Positions 18,797-27,654 of a DNA stretch of 64,000 nt are shown here, in pieces; within the stretch, counting starts at the first letter, position 1; each line of letters begins with the position of its first letter. The position numbers and the translations under genes were made by a program. A model generated the notes under the pieces. It ran no database searches. It was not told where the DNA came from and saw only the letters and a program-made list of their open reading frames with translations. The stretch covers positions 1 to 64,000 of the forward strand of contig VYFX01000063.1 of NCBI GenBank assembly GCA_009842205.1, read 5' to 3'. Origin of the DNA: Paracoccaceae bacterium. Lineage in GTDB: Bacteria > Pseudomonadota > Alphaproteobacteria > Rhodobacterales > Rhodobacteraceae.

Positions 18797-19066
18797 TTAT
18801 CGTCGCAAACCCAAACTCGTGATGATAGCTTTATACCGCTCTTCATCCTTGCGTTTCAAATAATCCAGCAATTTCCTTCTTTTGGCAACCATATTAAGTA
18901 GGCCCCTTCTGGAGTGGTTATCCTTTTTGTGGGTTTTGAAATGCTCTGTCAATGACTTTATTCTGAAAGACAGGACTGCAATCTGAACCTCGGGTGATCC
19001 GGTATCATCCAATCGTCTGGCGAACCTACCAATCAGTTCCTTCTTTTGTTCTGGTGTTATCGACAT
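18797..19066 (-). CDS. rpsO: 30S ribosomal protein S15
   Basis: An 89-residue protein with the S15 pattern: [21 protein letters not shown], then [24 protein letters not shown]. It binds the central domain of 16S rRNA early in small-subunit assembly. AGGAGATATGAG gives a good ribosome-binding site overlapping the start region. It is the first gene of the rpsO-pnp unit. The truB gene that often precedes it is absent here. Confidence 0.97.
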   Translation of the reverse strand: MSITPEQKKELIGRFARRLDDTGSPEVQIAVLSFRIKSLTEHFKTHKKDNHSRRGLLNMVAKRRKLLDYLKRKDEERYKAIITSLGLRR

Positions 19067-19562
19067 CTCATATCTCCTTATTTCAATTTACTTCTTTACC
19101 ACCAGCCAGGATGTCGACCAGCAAAAACAAAGGTAATTTAAATCATGTCAGGCAAGGATATAATGAGGAATTAATCATATTCCAGTAATTAAACTGAAAT
19201 TAATACCTTTTGTATAAATTTTATCTTATTTCTCAGGTAAATTACCTAACGCCTTCTATTTTGGAACGACATATTTGAGTATGCAAATCACACCAATTCC
19301 CATTCATCCTCCAAACCCAACCAACCTTAAACATAACTAACAAATTATTACCCGCTCTTTTATGAATCTATTCAGGTATTGGATTGATTTCATTTGTTTC
19401 TTGATCAAGATTATATTCACATAAGCGTTTCGATAAGCAAGTGAGTGATCAATTGCTGAGGAATTCCCAGATGGGCAGAGCATGGTGAATGGGGAGTGGT
19501 AATGCGGGTTTTCGAGGTGAGTATTCCTCTCGACACCGTATTTTGGGTTCAGCAATGAAAAA
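19067..19562. other. intergenic region between rpsO and porin 4
   Basis: About 500 bp holding the rpsO promoter region and the 3' flank of porin 4. From about 19471 onward the DNA aligns with the flank of porin 1 (5327 onward), for example CCAGATGGG, TAATGCGG and TTGGGTTCAGCAATGAAAAA. No gene is supported. Confidence 0.5.
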
Positions 19563-19579
19563 GGGCGGGAAAACCGCCC
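19563..19579 (-). terminator. Rho-independent terminator of porin 4
   Basis: GGGCGG and CCGCCC form the stem; TTTTT follows on the minus strand. It is the counterpart of the porin 1 terminator with a one-base loop change. Confidence 0.9.
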
Positions 19580-19605
19580 TCTTGGAATATTTTGAATGGA
19601 TGCAA

Positions 19606-20643
19606 CTAGAACGACATCGCAATGCTGGCTTCAAGCGTGGTAGTTTTTGCTCCATTTTCTACATCCACTTGATCTACGCCAGCGTTGAAGGTAGCCCCTC
19701 CACCGAGAGCATAGTCGAAATCAAGCTGTATCTTCTTGGTTTTGTCACCTGCAGGAAGAGTAGTAGCTTGAATACCATCGGTGTCGCCGTCAGTATCTAC
19801 AGCAGTTCTTTGTTGCTTCCTGGTTGAATATGCCACTGAGATGGTTGCACTTTCACCAGCAGACATGCTGGCCTTTACACCCACTCCACTTGCCTTTTCA
19901 GTGTAGGCGGTGCGCTCTGCAACAGCGGGTGTACCGGTATTCCCTACTGTGGCGGGTACTTCGGCAACTGCTGCTTGCCAAGGAATCATTTGCTCAGACT
20001 TGGCATAGAAAACACTCGTGCTCACACCAGAAAGATCGGTACTAGCACCCAGGGCCAATCCCTTCTCGCTGTCCATTCCGACACCGACATTAACCGCACC
20101 GGCACCATATGTGACACCCGCTGACCATTGATTATCTACTTCATCAGCAGTCGGTGCATTGGTGGTAATCACGTAGGATGCTCCTTCGACACTGCCGGAC
20201 AACGCAATTCTCTGACCCGAAGCACGCAGGATGTTATCCTCTTCTGTAATACCAATGCCACCAGCACTCCAGGCACCGGGGTCCGGGGCACCAAAAGCAA
20301 GTTTCCAGGCTCCGCCGGCTCCACCGACATAAACAGTCGAACCCTTTACGGTGCCATCCTTTTGAGCATCCTGCTCTATGGCAAGACTGGCTCCGAACAT
20401 CAAACCACCGTCAGTGGTTCCGGATGCCGAAAACTTGACTTCGAATTCCTCGATAAGTGCCATACCATCAGAAGTTTTCGATGGAGAAGTGCTTACATTC
20501 TTAACCCCCAATTTTGCAGCACCGGATACCGCAATACTCGGTGCCGGGGCTTCCATCATCATTTCCTCGTCAGCCTCTTCCATAGCGTACGAAACACTAC
20601 CAGCCAGAGCAAGAGCAGATGTGATTGTAATAAGTTTTTTCAT
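19606..20643 (-). CDS. outer-membrane porin, paralogue 4
   Basis: A 345-residue porin and close sister of the one at 5463-6473. The signal peptide is MKKLITITSALALAGSVSYA, the linker EEADEEMMMEAPAPS, and the C-terminus SIAMSF. Barrel segments are almost identical to porin 1, including SASGTTDGGLMFGASLAIEQD, split here by position differences, and AGGAGGAWKLAFG. Divergence is concentrated at about residues 150-170, 215-250 and 275-295, which would be exposed loops. The coding region, leader and terminator are all conserved, so the pair arose by a duplication that carried its flanks. Confidence 0.85.
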   Translation of the reverse strand: MKKLITITSALALAGSVSYAMEEADEEMMMEAPAPSIAVSGAAKLGVKNVSTSPSKTSDGMALIEEFEVKFSASGTTDGGLMFGASLAIEQDAQKDGTVKGSTVYVGGAGGAWKLAFGAPDPGAWSAGGIGITEEDNILRASGQRIALSGSVEGASYVITTNAPTADEVDNQWSAGVTYGAGAVNVGVGMDSEKGLALGASTDLSGVSTSVFYAKSEQMIPWQAAVAEVPATVGNTGTPAVAERTAYTEKASGVGVKASMSAGESATISVAYSTRKQQRTAVDTDGDTDGIQATTLPAGDKTKKIQLDFDYALGGGATFNAGVDQVDVENGAKTTTLEASIAMSF

Positions 20644-20675
20644 TACCTATCCCTTTATCCTTGATAATATAAAGT
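20644..20675 (-). promoter_or_regulatory. conserved porin leader of porin 4
   Basis: The same TTTATATTATCAAGGATAAA plus GGGATAGGTA leader as the other porins, ending at the start codon. Confidence 0.6.
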
Positions 20676-21051
20676 AATCAGGAGTAACAGGGATGGCTGG
20701 AGATGTCTGATATCCCCATGTGAAAGCATTATTTACCTTGATAGTCCATACGGGACCTTACCAATATTTGAAAAGGAGAATCATCGAATTTCACTGGCTT
20801 GGTACGCGCAGAAAGAATCTATTTCAGTTAATTATTCGAACGACGCTGACTGAATGATAATAACTGTTTACCATTTTACAAAACTGGACCGGGAAAGTAT
20901 TTCCTTTCGGAATTTACATTGTGTCTTCCTGAAAAAGGAAGATGGTAATTCAAGGTCTTCCAGGAATGAATCCACTGCTTGGTGTGGACGATCTCCATCA
21001 GGTCCAACCACAAGGGAGATTTAGAATTGGTTAAGGAGGAAAAGGTTGATA
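20676..21051. other. divergent intergenic region, porin 4 and the helicase operon
   Basis: About 375 bp without a gene. Block 20762-20787 (CAATATTTGAA..GGAGAATCATCG) matches 10379-10404 upstream of porin 3. The region must also drive the operon starting at 21052. No further element is clear. Confidence 0.45.
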
Positions 21052-21855
21052 ATGATTGATTTTGAACAGGCTTGTAATATCGTACAGGAGAATGCAGAGG
21101 AAACCAGAAAATCCGCTACTCGTGTCGTTTCCCAGGCCCGGGCACTGGTCAAGGCTGCCCAAACTGGTAACATTTCTGCCATAAAACGAACCAAGGAGAA
21201 ACTGAAGGATACCCTGATTGAGCTTCAGGGAAAGGTGGCTGATACTGATCATTGGCCCTATTCTGAAGAAGAGGAACTGGAATTGTTCACAAACCGATTT
21301 CAGGATGAACTCAAGGCAGCTGCCATTGAAAAGGAGTTGACCCTGTTCGAACGTGATGGGGTTTTGATTTCCTATCCCTCAATTGTACGGATTTTGCCAT
21401 CCGACAAGGCTGTTCGGATAGACCGCAAGAAAGTCTCAACGGTTCGACCTTCTCACTTGGCAGGACTTCTTCTCGCCAACCAGAACAAGAAAAGTGGATT
21501 CAAATCCAGTCAATTCATTGAATCCTTGTACGCGATTTATTCTGATATCGTAGACAAGGGACAGAAGGGAAAGAAGGATCTGTTTTCAGACAATGGAGAG
21601 GTGGTTTTGCTGGCCAGGATTTATAAACTGATGACCGCCTTGCCTGGGGCCAGTCGTGAATATGACCGCAGTGATTTTGCCCGCGATTTGTACATCCTGG
21701 ACTCGGATGGTCCGAGCCAGACAAGAAAAGGCAACAAGGTTTCATTTCCATCTTCAACCGGGGCCAGAAGGCGTTCAAGTGATTTGTTTTCTTTCGTGGG
21801 ACCTGAAGGCAAGGCAGTTGAGTATTATGGTATCCGATTCAGTCAGGGGGAATAA
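21052..21855 (+). CDS. uncharacterised protein, first gene of the ATPase-helicase operon
   Basis: A 267-residue soluble protein of no family I can name with certainty. The N-terminal third (about 1-75) is helical and charged, with ETRKSATRVVSQARALVKAA. The C-terminal half has a strong pattern, FARDLYILDSDG, KVSFPSSTGARR and AVEYYGIRF, that looks like a folded winged-helix or nuclease-like domain. No catalytic motif is evident. ATG 21052 follows AAAGG by 6 bases; a TTG at 21046 behind AAGGAGG is an alternative. It overlaps the next gene by one base (TAATG), so the two are translationally coupled. By position it is likely the adaptor or DNA-recognition partner of the ATPases. Confidence 0.7.
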   Translation: MIDFEQACNIVQENAEETRKSATRVVSQARALVKAAQTGNISAIKRTKEKLKDTLIELQGKVADTDHWPYSEEEELELFTNRFQDELKAAAIEKELTLFERDGVLISYPSIVRILPSDKAVRIDRKKVSTVRPSHLAGLLLANQNKKSGFKSSQFIESLYAIYSDIVDKGQKGKKDLFSDNGEVVLLARIYKLMTALPGASREYDRSDFARDLYILDSDGPSQTRKGNKVSFPSSTGARRRSSDLFSFVGPEGKAVEYYGIRFSQGE

Positions 21856-22796
21856 TGACCTATCCCATTACCCAGACACAGTGGCTCGGTCATATTGAAC
21901 GCGAATATATGGATACCTTCCTCAAGGAAGGAGGGTCCGCCGTTAAAATCGCCATAGTGGAAGATCAAAACCGGTCTCCTCTGGTTCAGAAACTGAAATC
22001 AAGCAGTCAGGATAGAAATTATCTGTTCTTGCAGTTGAATGCCATAAAAAGCAGGGTTCATATGCCCCAGGATGTTTTTTTCAGCATGGCAGAACAGATT
22101 GATTGGATGAACTTGGCCCAAAAGGTCGTTCACAATCTTCTTTCCCGGGATTTCAATATACCAGATCAGGTTGATGAAGAAATGAATCTGATCGAGCAGG
22201 TTGCTCAGGCCAATTATCTTGATACACAGATGGTTTTATTGGAGTTGAGACCCAAAATACAGGAGGAAATAGCCAAGAATCCAAATATGGCCAAACCATT
22301 TCGAATTGCCATGACCCATTTATGTCTGGGGGTCAGGGATGGAGGAAGTTCATGTCAACCCTTGCTGGATTGGTTAACGGGTACAAACACTCGAATATCG
22401 AACGTCAAACCCTTTCAAATACATACTCCCATAAATCGAACAACCGCCCGGTATTTTATTGAATCAGCTGTTTACTGGATTAGGATAGCTGGTTATGCAG
22501 GGACGGTATTGTTATTGGATAATCAAAGGGTAACCCTGGCAAAAAACCCTCAGGATGGATACCGCTTTTACTCCAAGGCCATGACCATGGATCATTATGA
22601 ACTTCTCAGGGAATTCATAGACGATATCGACCGCTTGTCGGGAACCCTGTTGGTAACGCTTTCTGGCAACGAATTCATCGAAATGGATTCTCCCAAGGGC
22701 TGGGCCATTTATCCCGCACTCCGAACAAGGGTGATGGATGATGTAAGGGACAAGCATCGTGCCAATCCGGTTGCTTCCCTAGTCAGGTTATCGTGA
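21855..22796 (+). CDS. BrxD/DUF2791-like protein lacking the P-loop
   Basis: A 313-residue protein that parallels its downstream neighbour. Where a Walker A would be, it has GGSAVKIAIVED at 26-37. Where the neighbour has GYKGWVILLDEIEL, it has GYAGTVLLLDNQRV (about 213-226), so Asp222 remains but the catalytic Glu is Asn. RVHMPQDVFFSMAEQIDW (67-84) resembles DUF2791 proteins annotated as 'BREX system ATP-binding domain'. It is therefore probably a non-hydrolysing paralogue that pairs with the active ATPase. Family placement is from memory of these motifs. It starts inside the stop of the first gene and overlaps the next frame at a GTGA. Confidence 0.65.
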   Translation: MTYPITQTQWLGHIEREYMDTFLKEGGSAVKIAIVEDQNRSPLVQKLKSSSQDRNYLFLQLNAIKSRVHMPQDVFFSMAEQIDWMNLAQKVVHNLLSRDFNIPDQVDEEMNLIEQVAQANYLDTQMVLLELRPKIQEEIAKNPNMAKPFRIAMTHLCLGVRDGGSSCQPLLDWLTGTNTRISNVKPFQIHTPINRTTARYFIESAVYWIRIAGYAGTVLLLDNQRVTLAKNPQDGYRFYSKAMTMDHYELLREFIDDIDRLSGTLLVTLSGNEFIEMDSPKGWAIYPALRTRVMDDVRDKHRANPVASLVRLS

Positions 22797-22807
22797 GGGA
22801 GAATAGC

Positions 22808-24070
22808 ATGGATGATAGATTCAAAGCCAGATTGGCTGTGGAGGCACTTCGAAATGGCGTACCAAACAGGGAAGCCGTTCGAAAGCTTGGATGCAATCAA
22901 CCCAGGGTTGAGGGACAATTTGCCAATATGCTTGATAAGGTTACCGATCCCCTTATCCCTTGTGAAAACTCACAGGGCATGCTGGTTTCGGGTGACTTTG
23001 GAACCGGGAAATCGCACTTGTTGTCTTACCTGGAACAGTTGGCACTCTCCAGGGGATATGTCTGCAGCAAGGTTTCCATCAGCAAGGAAACCCCTTTATA
23101 CGACCTTGGCAAGGTCTTTTTGGCTGCCATAGAAAATGGCAGGATTCCAGATAAAAAGGGAAGATTCATTGAAGAGATTGCCCACTCCCTGAAGCCGGGT
23201 TCTGATCAACACACCTCGTTTTTTCATTGGACCGAAAAAGCAGCTGAAGAAGGTCTGTTGAGTTCAATATTCCCCGCCAGTGTCAAAATTCATGAATTGT
23301 GTCACGACCAGGAACTTCTGAGCGAAATTGAAGCCTTCTGGTCCGGTGATCGAGTTCTCATGAAAACCGTCAGGGATGGTTTGAAGTTGGTAAACCAGTA
23401 CGAGTATTTCAAGGTGCAAGCTCCCAAAGTGACTGAACTCCCACTCCAGAGGTTGAGATTCACCATTGAACTGATAAAGGCTGCTGGATACAAGGGATGG
23501 GTGATTCTTCTTGACGAAATTGAGCTGATGGGTTCATACTCCTTGTTGCAGCGTGGACGATCCTACTCGGAAATAGCCCGCTGGATGGGTAAGGTTGAAG
23601 GAGAATCATTTCCTGGATTGCTTTTTGTTGGAGCGGTCACAGATGATTTTGCTCTGGAAGTCATCAGCCCTTCTGGTCGAAAAAAGGATTGGGATTACAT
23701 TCCCAACAAGGTTCGGATGAATACCAGGTACTTCAGTCTGGTACCGAAATTAAAGATTGGGATGGAACTGTTACAAAAAAACTGCTTGTCCCTGGAATCT
23801 CCGAGTGAGAAAAACATTCAGGATACGGTTGAAACCCTTCGAAATCTTTATCAATTGGCATTTGATTGGTTTCCTCCTGCCCAAGAGGTACAGGTTGGTG
23901 GAGCTGGTGAATGGGGACGAATGCGTTACAAGGTACGTTCGGTCATCAATGAATGGGACTTGAAAAGGCTGTTTCCTGATTACAATCCCGAGTTTGTAAT
24001 TGATTCCTATAGTACAACCTATGATGAGGACACAGATCTGGAAAATTCATCCGACGAGAATGAAGAATAA
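22808..24070 (+). CDS. BrxD/DUF2791-like P-loop ATPase
   Basis: A 420-residue ATPase. The N-terminal AVEALRNGVPNREAVRKLG (10-28) is typical of BREX-type BrxD/DUF2791 proteins. Walker A is GDFGTGKS at 62-69, and Walker B is VILLDEIEL with Asp236-Glu237. The protein ends in an acidic tail (DEDTDLENSSDENEE). In BREX type 2 and 6 systems BrxD accompanies a helicase. Here the helicase is present but no PglX methylase or PglZ is. ATG 22808 is preferred because AGGGAG sits 6 bases upstream; a GTG at 22793 overlaps the previous stop and is the alternative. Confidence 0.75.
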   Translation: MDDRFKARLAVEALRNGVPNREAVRKLGCNQPRVEGQFANMLDKVTDPLIPCENSQGMLVSGDFGTGKSHLLSYLEQLALSRGYVCSKVSISKETPLYDLGKVFLAAIENGRIPDKKGRFIEEIAHSLKPGSDQHTSFFHWTEKAAEEGLLSSIFPASVKIHELCHDQELLSEIEAFWSGDRVLMKTVRDGLKLVNQYEYFKVQAPKVTELPLQRLRFTIELIKAAGYKGWVILLDEIELMGSYSLLQRGRSYSEIARWMGKVEGESFPGLLFVGAVTDDFALEVISPSGRKKDWDYIPNKVRMNTRYFSLVPKLKIGMELLQKNCLSLESPSEKNIQDTVETLRNLYQLAFDWFPPAQEVQVGGAGEWGRMRYKVRSVINEWDLKRLFPDYNPEFVIDSYSTTYDEDTDLENSSDENEE

Positions 24071-24125
24071 ATCAATCCTGTTGACAGGATGATTTTCAAC
24101 TTGCACAATTCTGTAAGTTCCAGCC

Positions 24126-26099
24126 ATGGCACAAGGTAATCTTGCAAGAAGTGTCGGATGGCTTCGTTTTGAGGCATCAAGAAACAAAAAGGTAATTTAT
24201 GTTTCCCTATATGAATCTAAATTGAACGGAGACCCTTTAAGCTTTATTCTTACAAGAGCTGATTACCCAGGAAGTAGTGGGCTTGGTTTATCATCACTGA
24301 TTGGTCGTTTGGTACAGTCCTGCAAATACTCACCAATGGTCTTGCTTGGTCTGGAAGGAGACCTTCCAGTTGAAATGGAAGACAATTTATCCCCTGAAAT
24401 ACCCATGGGGTTGGTTCTTCAGGAAAATATTGGTTACTCGATCGGGGAGAATCCAAAAGCCTTTTTTGACCAGATAACCTGGACCACCAAAGAACCCGCT
24501 GAAGGATCACCAGAAAAAAGAAGCCTGAAGGAGGTTTTTCGAACCACCAATCCATTGGACATGTTTGAAAGAACTGGAGAAGCATTGTACTTTGCCCTGA
24601 CACGTCCTGGTATCAGTCCCCTAAGTTCCATTTCCGGGTTTTTGGCACCTATATCATTACTTTCCGGAACTGATTCTGGGATTTCCTCAGCACTTTGGCA
24701 AATACTTGCCAAACCTGACTCACCTGAAGTCCAGAATTTGGGTTACAGCTCCTTGCATTGGCCTAGTGATCTAATGCCTTATCAAGGTGAGGGGGTGAAG
24801 GCCTTGACCAATTTGCATCGTTTGCTCCTGGCGGATGATATGGGCCTGGGGAAAACGGTCCAGGCTATTGCTGCAATTAGAATTCTCAGGAAACAGAAAC
24901 AAATCAGGTCCAGTCTGGTTATAACTCCTGCGAGTATACTTGATCAATGGAGGCAGGAATTTTATCGATGGGCCCCGGAGTTGGATGCAATTATCGTACA
25001 AGGTTCTTCACAGGAGCGTGGTTGGAAATGGCAAGCTGGTAGTGAGGTTACCTTGGTCAGCTATGATGTTTTACGCCATGACGGGAAATACCTGGAGACC
25101 TTTAGGTCTACCCACAATCCTTGGGATGTCGTGGTATTGGATGAAGCACAGAAAATAAAAAATTCCAATATTACGAGCGAAATAGTCAAGAAGCAGCCAA
25201 GACTTAGATCCTGGGCTCTCACGGGAACTCCTCTGGAAAACCGTGAGAAAGAGCTGGCTTCAATTATTGAGTTTGTCGACCATGTGGGAAAGACATCAAG
25301 AAAACTTTTCATTCCAGGACCCAAACTCAGAAAAAGACACAGGGAATTACAATTGCGTCGAAAAAAGTCAGATGTACTCAAGGAACTTCCCCCAAAACTT
25401 GAAACCAAATTAACCATTCCCTTGCACCCTGATCAACAAAAAAGCTATATCCGTGCTGAGCATGAAGGAATTGTCTATCTCAAGTCTTTGGGAAAGGATA
25501 TTGAAATTCATCATATTCTGGCATTGATCACCCGCTTGAAACAAATTTGCAATTTCGATCCGATAACTGGTGCATCCAGTAAAATGGACAACATTGCCGA
25601 AAGGTTGAATACGTTAACTGAACAAGGGCATAGGGCTCTTATCTTTTCCCAATACAAAAGCCCTTATTCTGGGGTAGTGGCTGCAGCAAAATACCTCAAG
25701 GACTTCCATCCCCTTATCTTGACGGGTGATACACCAGTTGAAAGCCGTTCAGTCATTGTAGATAAATTCAAAAAAAACGGTTTGCACAAAGCCCTGATCA
25801 TCTCCTTGAAAGTTGGAGGGACGGGCTTGAACTTACAGGAGGCAAGCTATGTTTTCCACCTTGATCGTTGGTGGAATCCTGCCGTTGAGAGACAAGCTGA
25901 AGATCGTAGCCATCGCATGGGTCAATCTGTAAAGGTGAATGTAATCAAGTACAATTGCAAATACACCATTGAGGAACGAATTGATGAAATAATCATGGAA
26001 AAGCAGGTACTTTTTGATACATTGATCGATGATGTTTCCCTGGATCTTTCGGCAAGGCTCAGTTTCAAGGAACTTCTTGGATTGTTTGATTTGGATTAA
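24126..26099 (+). CDS. SNF2-family DEAQ-box helicase/translocase
   Basis: A 657-residue superfamily 2 DNA translocase. Residues 1-210 are a unique N-terminal domain. The ATPase core follows: motif I DDMGLGKT (237-244), motif II DEAQ (339-342), motif III LTGTPLEN, and motifs V and VI with GGTGLNLQEA and HRMGQ. This is the SNF2/HepA arrangement used to move along or remodel double-stranded DNA. It lies 55 bp after the ATPase gene on the same strand and is the likely motor of the four-gene system. No nuclease domain is fused. A weak ribosome-binding site precedes the ATG. Confidence 0.88.
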   Translation: MAQGNLARSVGWLRFEASRNKKVIYVSLYESKLNGDPLSFILTRADYPGSSGLGLSSLIGRLVQSCKYSPMVLLGLEGDLPVEMEDNLSPEIPMGLVLQENIGYSIGENPKAFFDQITWTTKEPAEGSPEKRSLKEVFRTTNPLDMFERTGEALYFALTRPGISPLSSISGFLAPISLLSGTDSGISSALWQILAKPDSPEVQNLGYSSLHWPSDLMPYQGEGVKALTNLHRLLLADDMGLGKTVQAIAAIRILRKQKQIRSSLVITPASILDQWRQEFYRWAPELDAIIVQGSSQERGWKWQAGSEVTLVSYDVLRHDGKYLETFRSTHNPWDVVVLDEAQKIKNSNITSEIVKKQPRLRSWALTGTPLENREKELASIIEFVDHVGKTSRKLFIPGPKLRKRHRELQLRRKKSDVLKELPPKLETKLTIPLHPDQQKSYIRAEHEGIVYLKSLGKDIEIHHILALITRLKQICNFDPITGASSKMDNIAERLNTLTEQGHRALIFSQYKSPYSGVVAAAKYLKDFHPLILTGDTPVESRSVIVDKFKKNGLHKALIISLKVGGTGLNLQEASYVFHLDRWWNPAVERQAEDRSHRMGQSVKVNVIKYNCKYTIEERIDEIIMEKQVLFDTLIDDVSLDLSARLSFKELLGLFDLD

Positions 26100-26325
26100 G
26101 TCCGTAATCAAGAATTCTCCGTAGATTTGACCAAATTCGTTTGATGATAATCCGGCAGTTATATTTACACTATCAAGCCAAGTGTGTGAGCAGTTATTCT
26201 TTTGTTTTTTTTGGAGCTAATAAACAATGGTCAAAATTCCTTGAAGTGCCCGAAGAAAGCTAAACCAAACGAATTCAGATGAATGTGAATTTTGTAAATA
26301 AGCACCAATTTACCCGACATCCTTG

Positions 26326-26457
26326 TGAGCCTGTTTCATAAGTCCAAAAAACTGGATAATTCCAGATGTAAATACCTTTTTCGATTCCAAATCAATTCTG
26401 AATTTCAGGATAAACAGCATCATTTTTATTGTCTTTGTGACTTATGATTCAGGCTCA
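26326..26457 (+). repeat. MITE-like element, 132 bp, with 19-bp inverted ends
   Basis: The ends TGAGCCTGTTTCATAAGTC (26326-26344) and the reverse complement TGAGCCTGAATCATAAGTC (26439-26457) match at 17 of 19 positions. No reading frame is inside. A decayed inverted copy lies at 3817-3960 and an end-like piece at 27683-27740. No clear target duplication is visible. It sits in the 490-bp gap (26100-26588) after the helicase operon; the rest of that gap shows nothing recognisable. Confidence 0.8.
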
Positions 26458-26588
26458 TGGGAAATAACCTCAACAGGGGATTTGTATGGGCAAGCCAGAT
26501 TATCGAAGTGGAAATAATCCTTGTCAATTGTCATACCGGAATTTATACTTTACTCATGTAATTTAAAGTTGATGGAACGAACGAAAAA

Positions 26589-27341
26589 ATGACCACCTCA
26601 ATTGACAAACACCATGTGAAAGGCAAACTAGGTTCAGATTTCTGGCGTATAAGGGTACCACCGGATCTGGTTCCCAAGATGGCACTGGAGATTGACTGGA
26701 ACCGCATGGGGCGGCGGGTCATGATTGATGCAAAAGAGGGCATCATAGCATGGATGAGCCCGTCCAGCCTACATGCGGACCTGTCTTCGGCCAGTGACAA
26801 GATTGTCCAGTTGGCTGGCGCCACCCTGAAGACTATCGTCAAGGATAAGCGTGACAACCGCTGGGGAAGCCCTGGGGATCCAAAAAATGTCGGACTTGAG
26901 GCTGATGCCGCTTTCTATGTTGGTGACAATGCCGTGGGTTGGTACACAGCCCGTAGGAAAGGGCAGGAGGAAAAGGAAGCCTATGAGGCCCGGACACCAC
27001 CGGACCTTGTGGTCGAGGTGGAAGTAACCCACTTTGATGAAGACAAGCCGCAACGCTATGCGGAACTGGGAGTTCGTGAAATGTGGCGGGTTGACGGAAA
27101 AAAGGGGAGCGGTCAACTTCAAATCGAAATCCTTGACCTGCAGGCTTCCTCCGATGGTCCCAAACCCGTGGAGGAATCAAGGATTCTTCCAGGATTGCCA
27201 CTATTTGTCCTTCCAGAGGCGTATGAATTGGCTGATATGGGACAATTGCAACGTCTCTCGGTTTTGTTGAGGGATAATCTGGCCCAGGCAAACACCCCGG
27301 AACCAGATTCATCACCTCTTTCGTTTGGGTCCGGCATCTAA
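26589..27341 (+). CDS. Uma2-family (PD-(D/E)XK fold) putative endonuclease
   Basis: A 250-residue member of the Uma2/DUF820 family. The fold's acidic residues are seen in GLEADAAFYV (102-111) and PPDLVVEVEV (137-146), followed by the DEDKPQRYAELGVREMWRVD stretch (150-169) that carries the usual Lys and the 'Y..LGV.E.W' signature. Family members are numerous in cyanobacteria and mobile regions and have no proven role here. The gene stands alone, upstream of toxin-antitoxin modules. ATG 26589 has only a weak ribosome-binding site. Confidence 0.8.
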   Translation: MTTSIDKHHVKGKLGSDFWRIRVPPDLVPKMALEIDWNRMGRRVMIDAKEGIIAWMSPSSLHADLSSASDKIVQLAGATLKTIVKDKRDNRWGSPGDPKNVGLEADAAFYVGDNAVGWYTARRKGQEEKEAYEARTPPDLVVEVEVTHFDEDKPQRYAELGVREMWRVDGKKGSGQLQIEILDLQASSDGPKPVEESRILPGLPLFVLPEAYELADMGQLQRLSVLLRDNLAQANTPEPDSSPLSFGSGI

Positions 27342-27654
27342 GGTTAATTACCTGCAAGATCCCTGGCCAAAAGGAAAACTGGCCGTAGCTGGTAGGACTG
27401 AACTGCATAACCAGAAAGAACCCCTACCAAGAAGCGAAGGAACTATCTTGCCTAGACCTTCAATAATGCGATTGCAAGATTTCGATCGATTCCATCTAGA
27501 TCAAGTTGGTTTGGATTATTATCCCCTTGATGGGTCATGATGTTCTTCACCGCCTATGACAAGGGAACATCTTTCCAATTGCCAGGTACTAGTATTATAG
27601 TTTGCTATTCCAAAAGTCCAAATTCCTTGGGGTTTTCTCTAAAAATGCCAGACT

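Noticed and set aside
21052..26099. Calling the operon a complete BREX system
   Set aside because: No pglX, pglZ, brxC/pglY or brxA-like gene is present, so only BrxD-like and helicase parts can be claimed.
27325..27540. 71-codon plus-strand frame after the Uma2 gene
   Set aside because: It overlaps the Uma2 3' end, has no ribosome-binding site and no family pattern.
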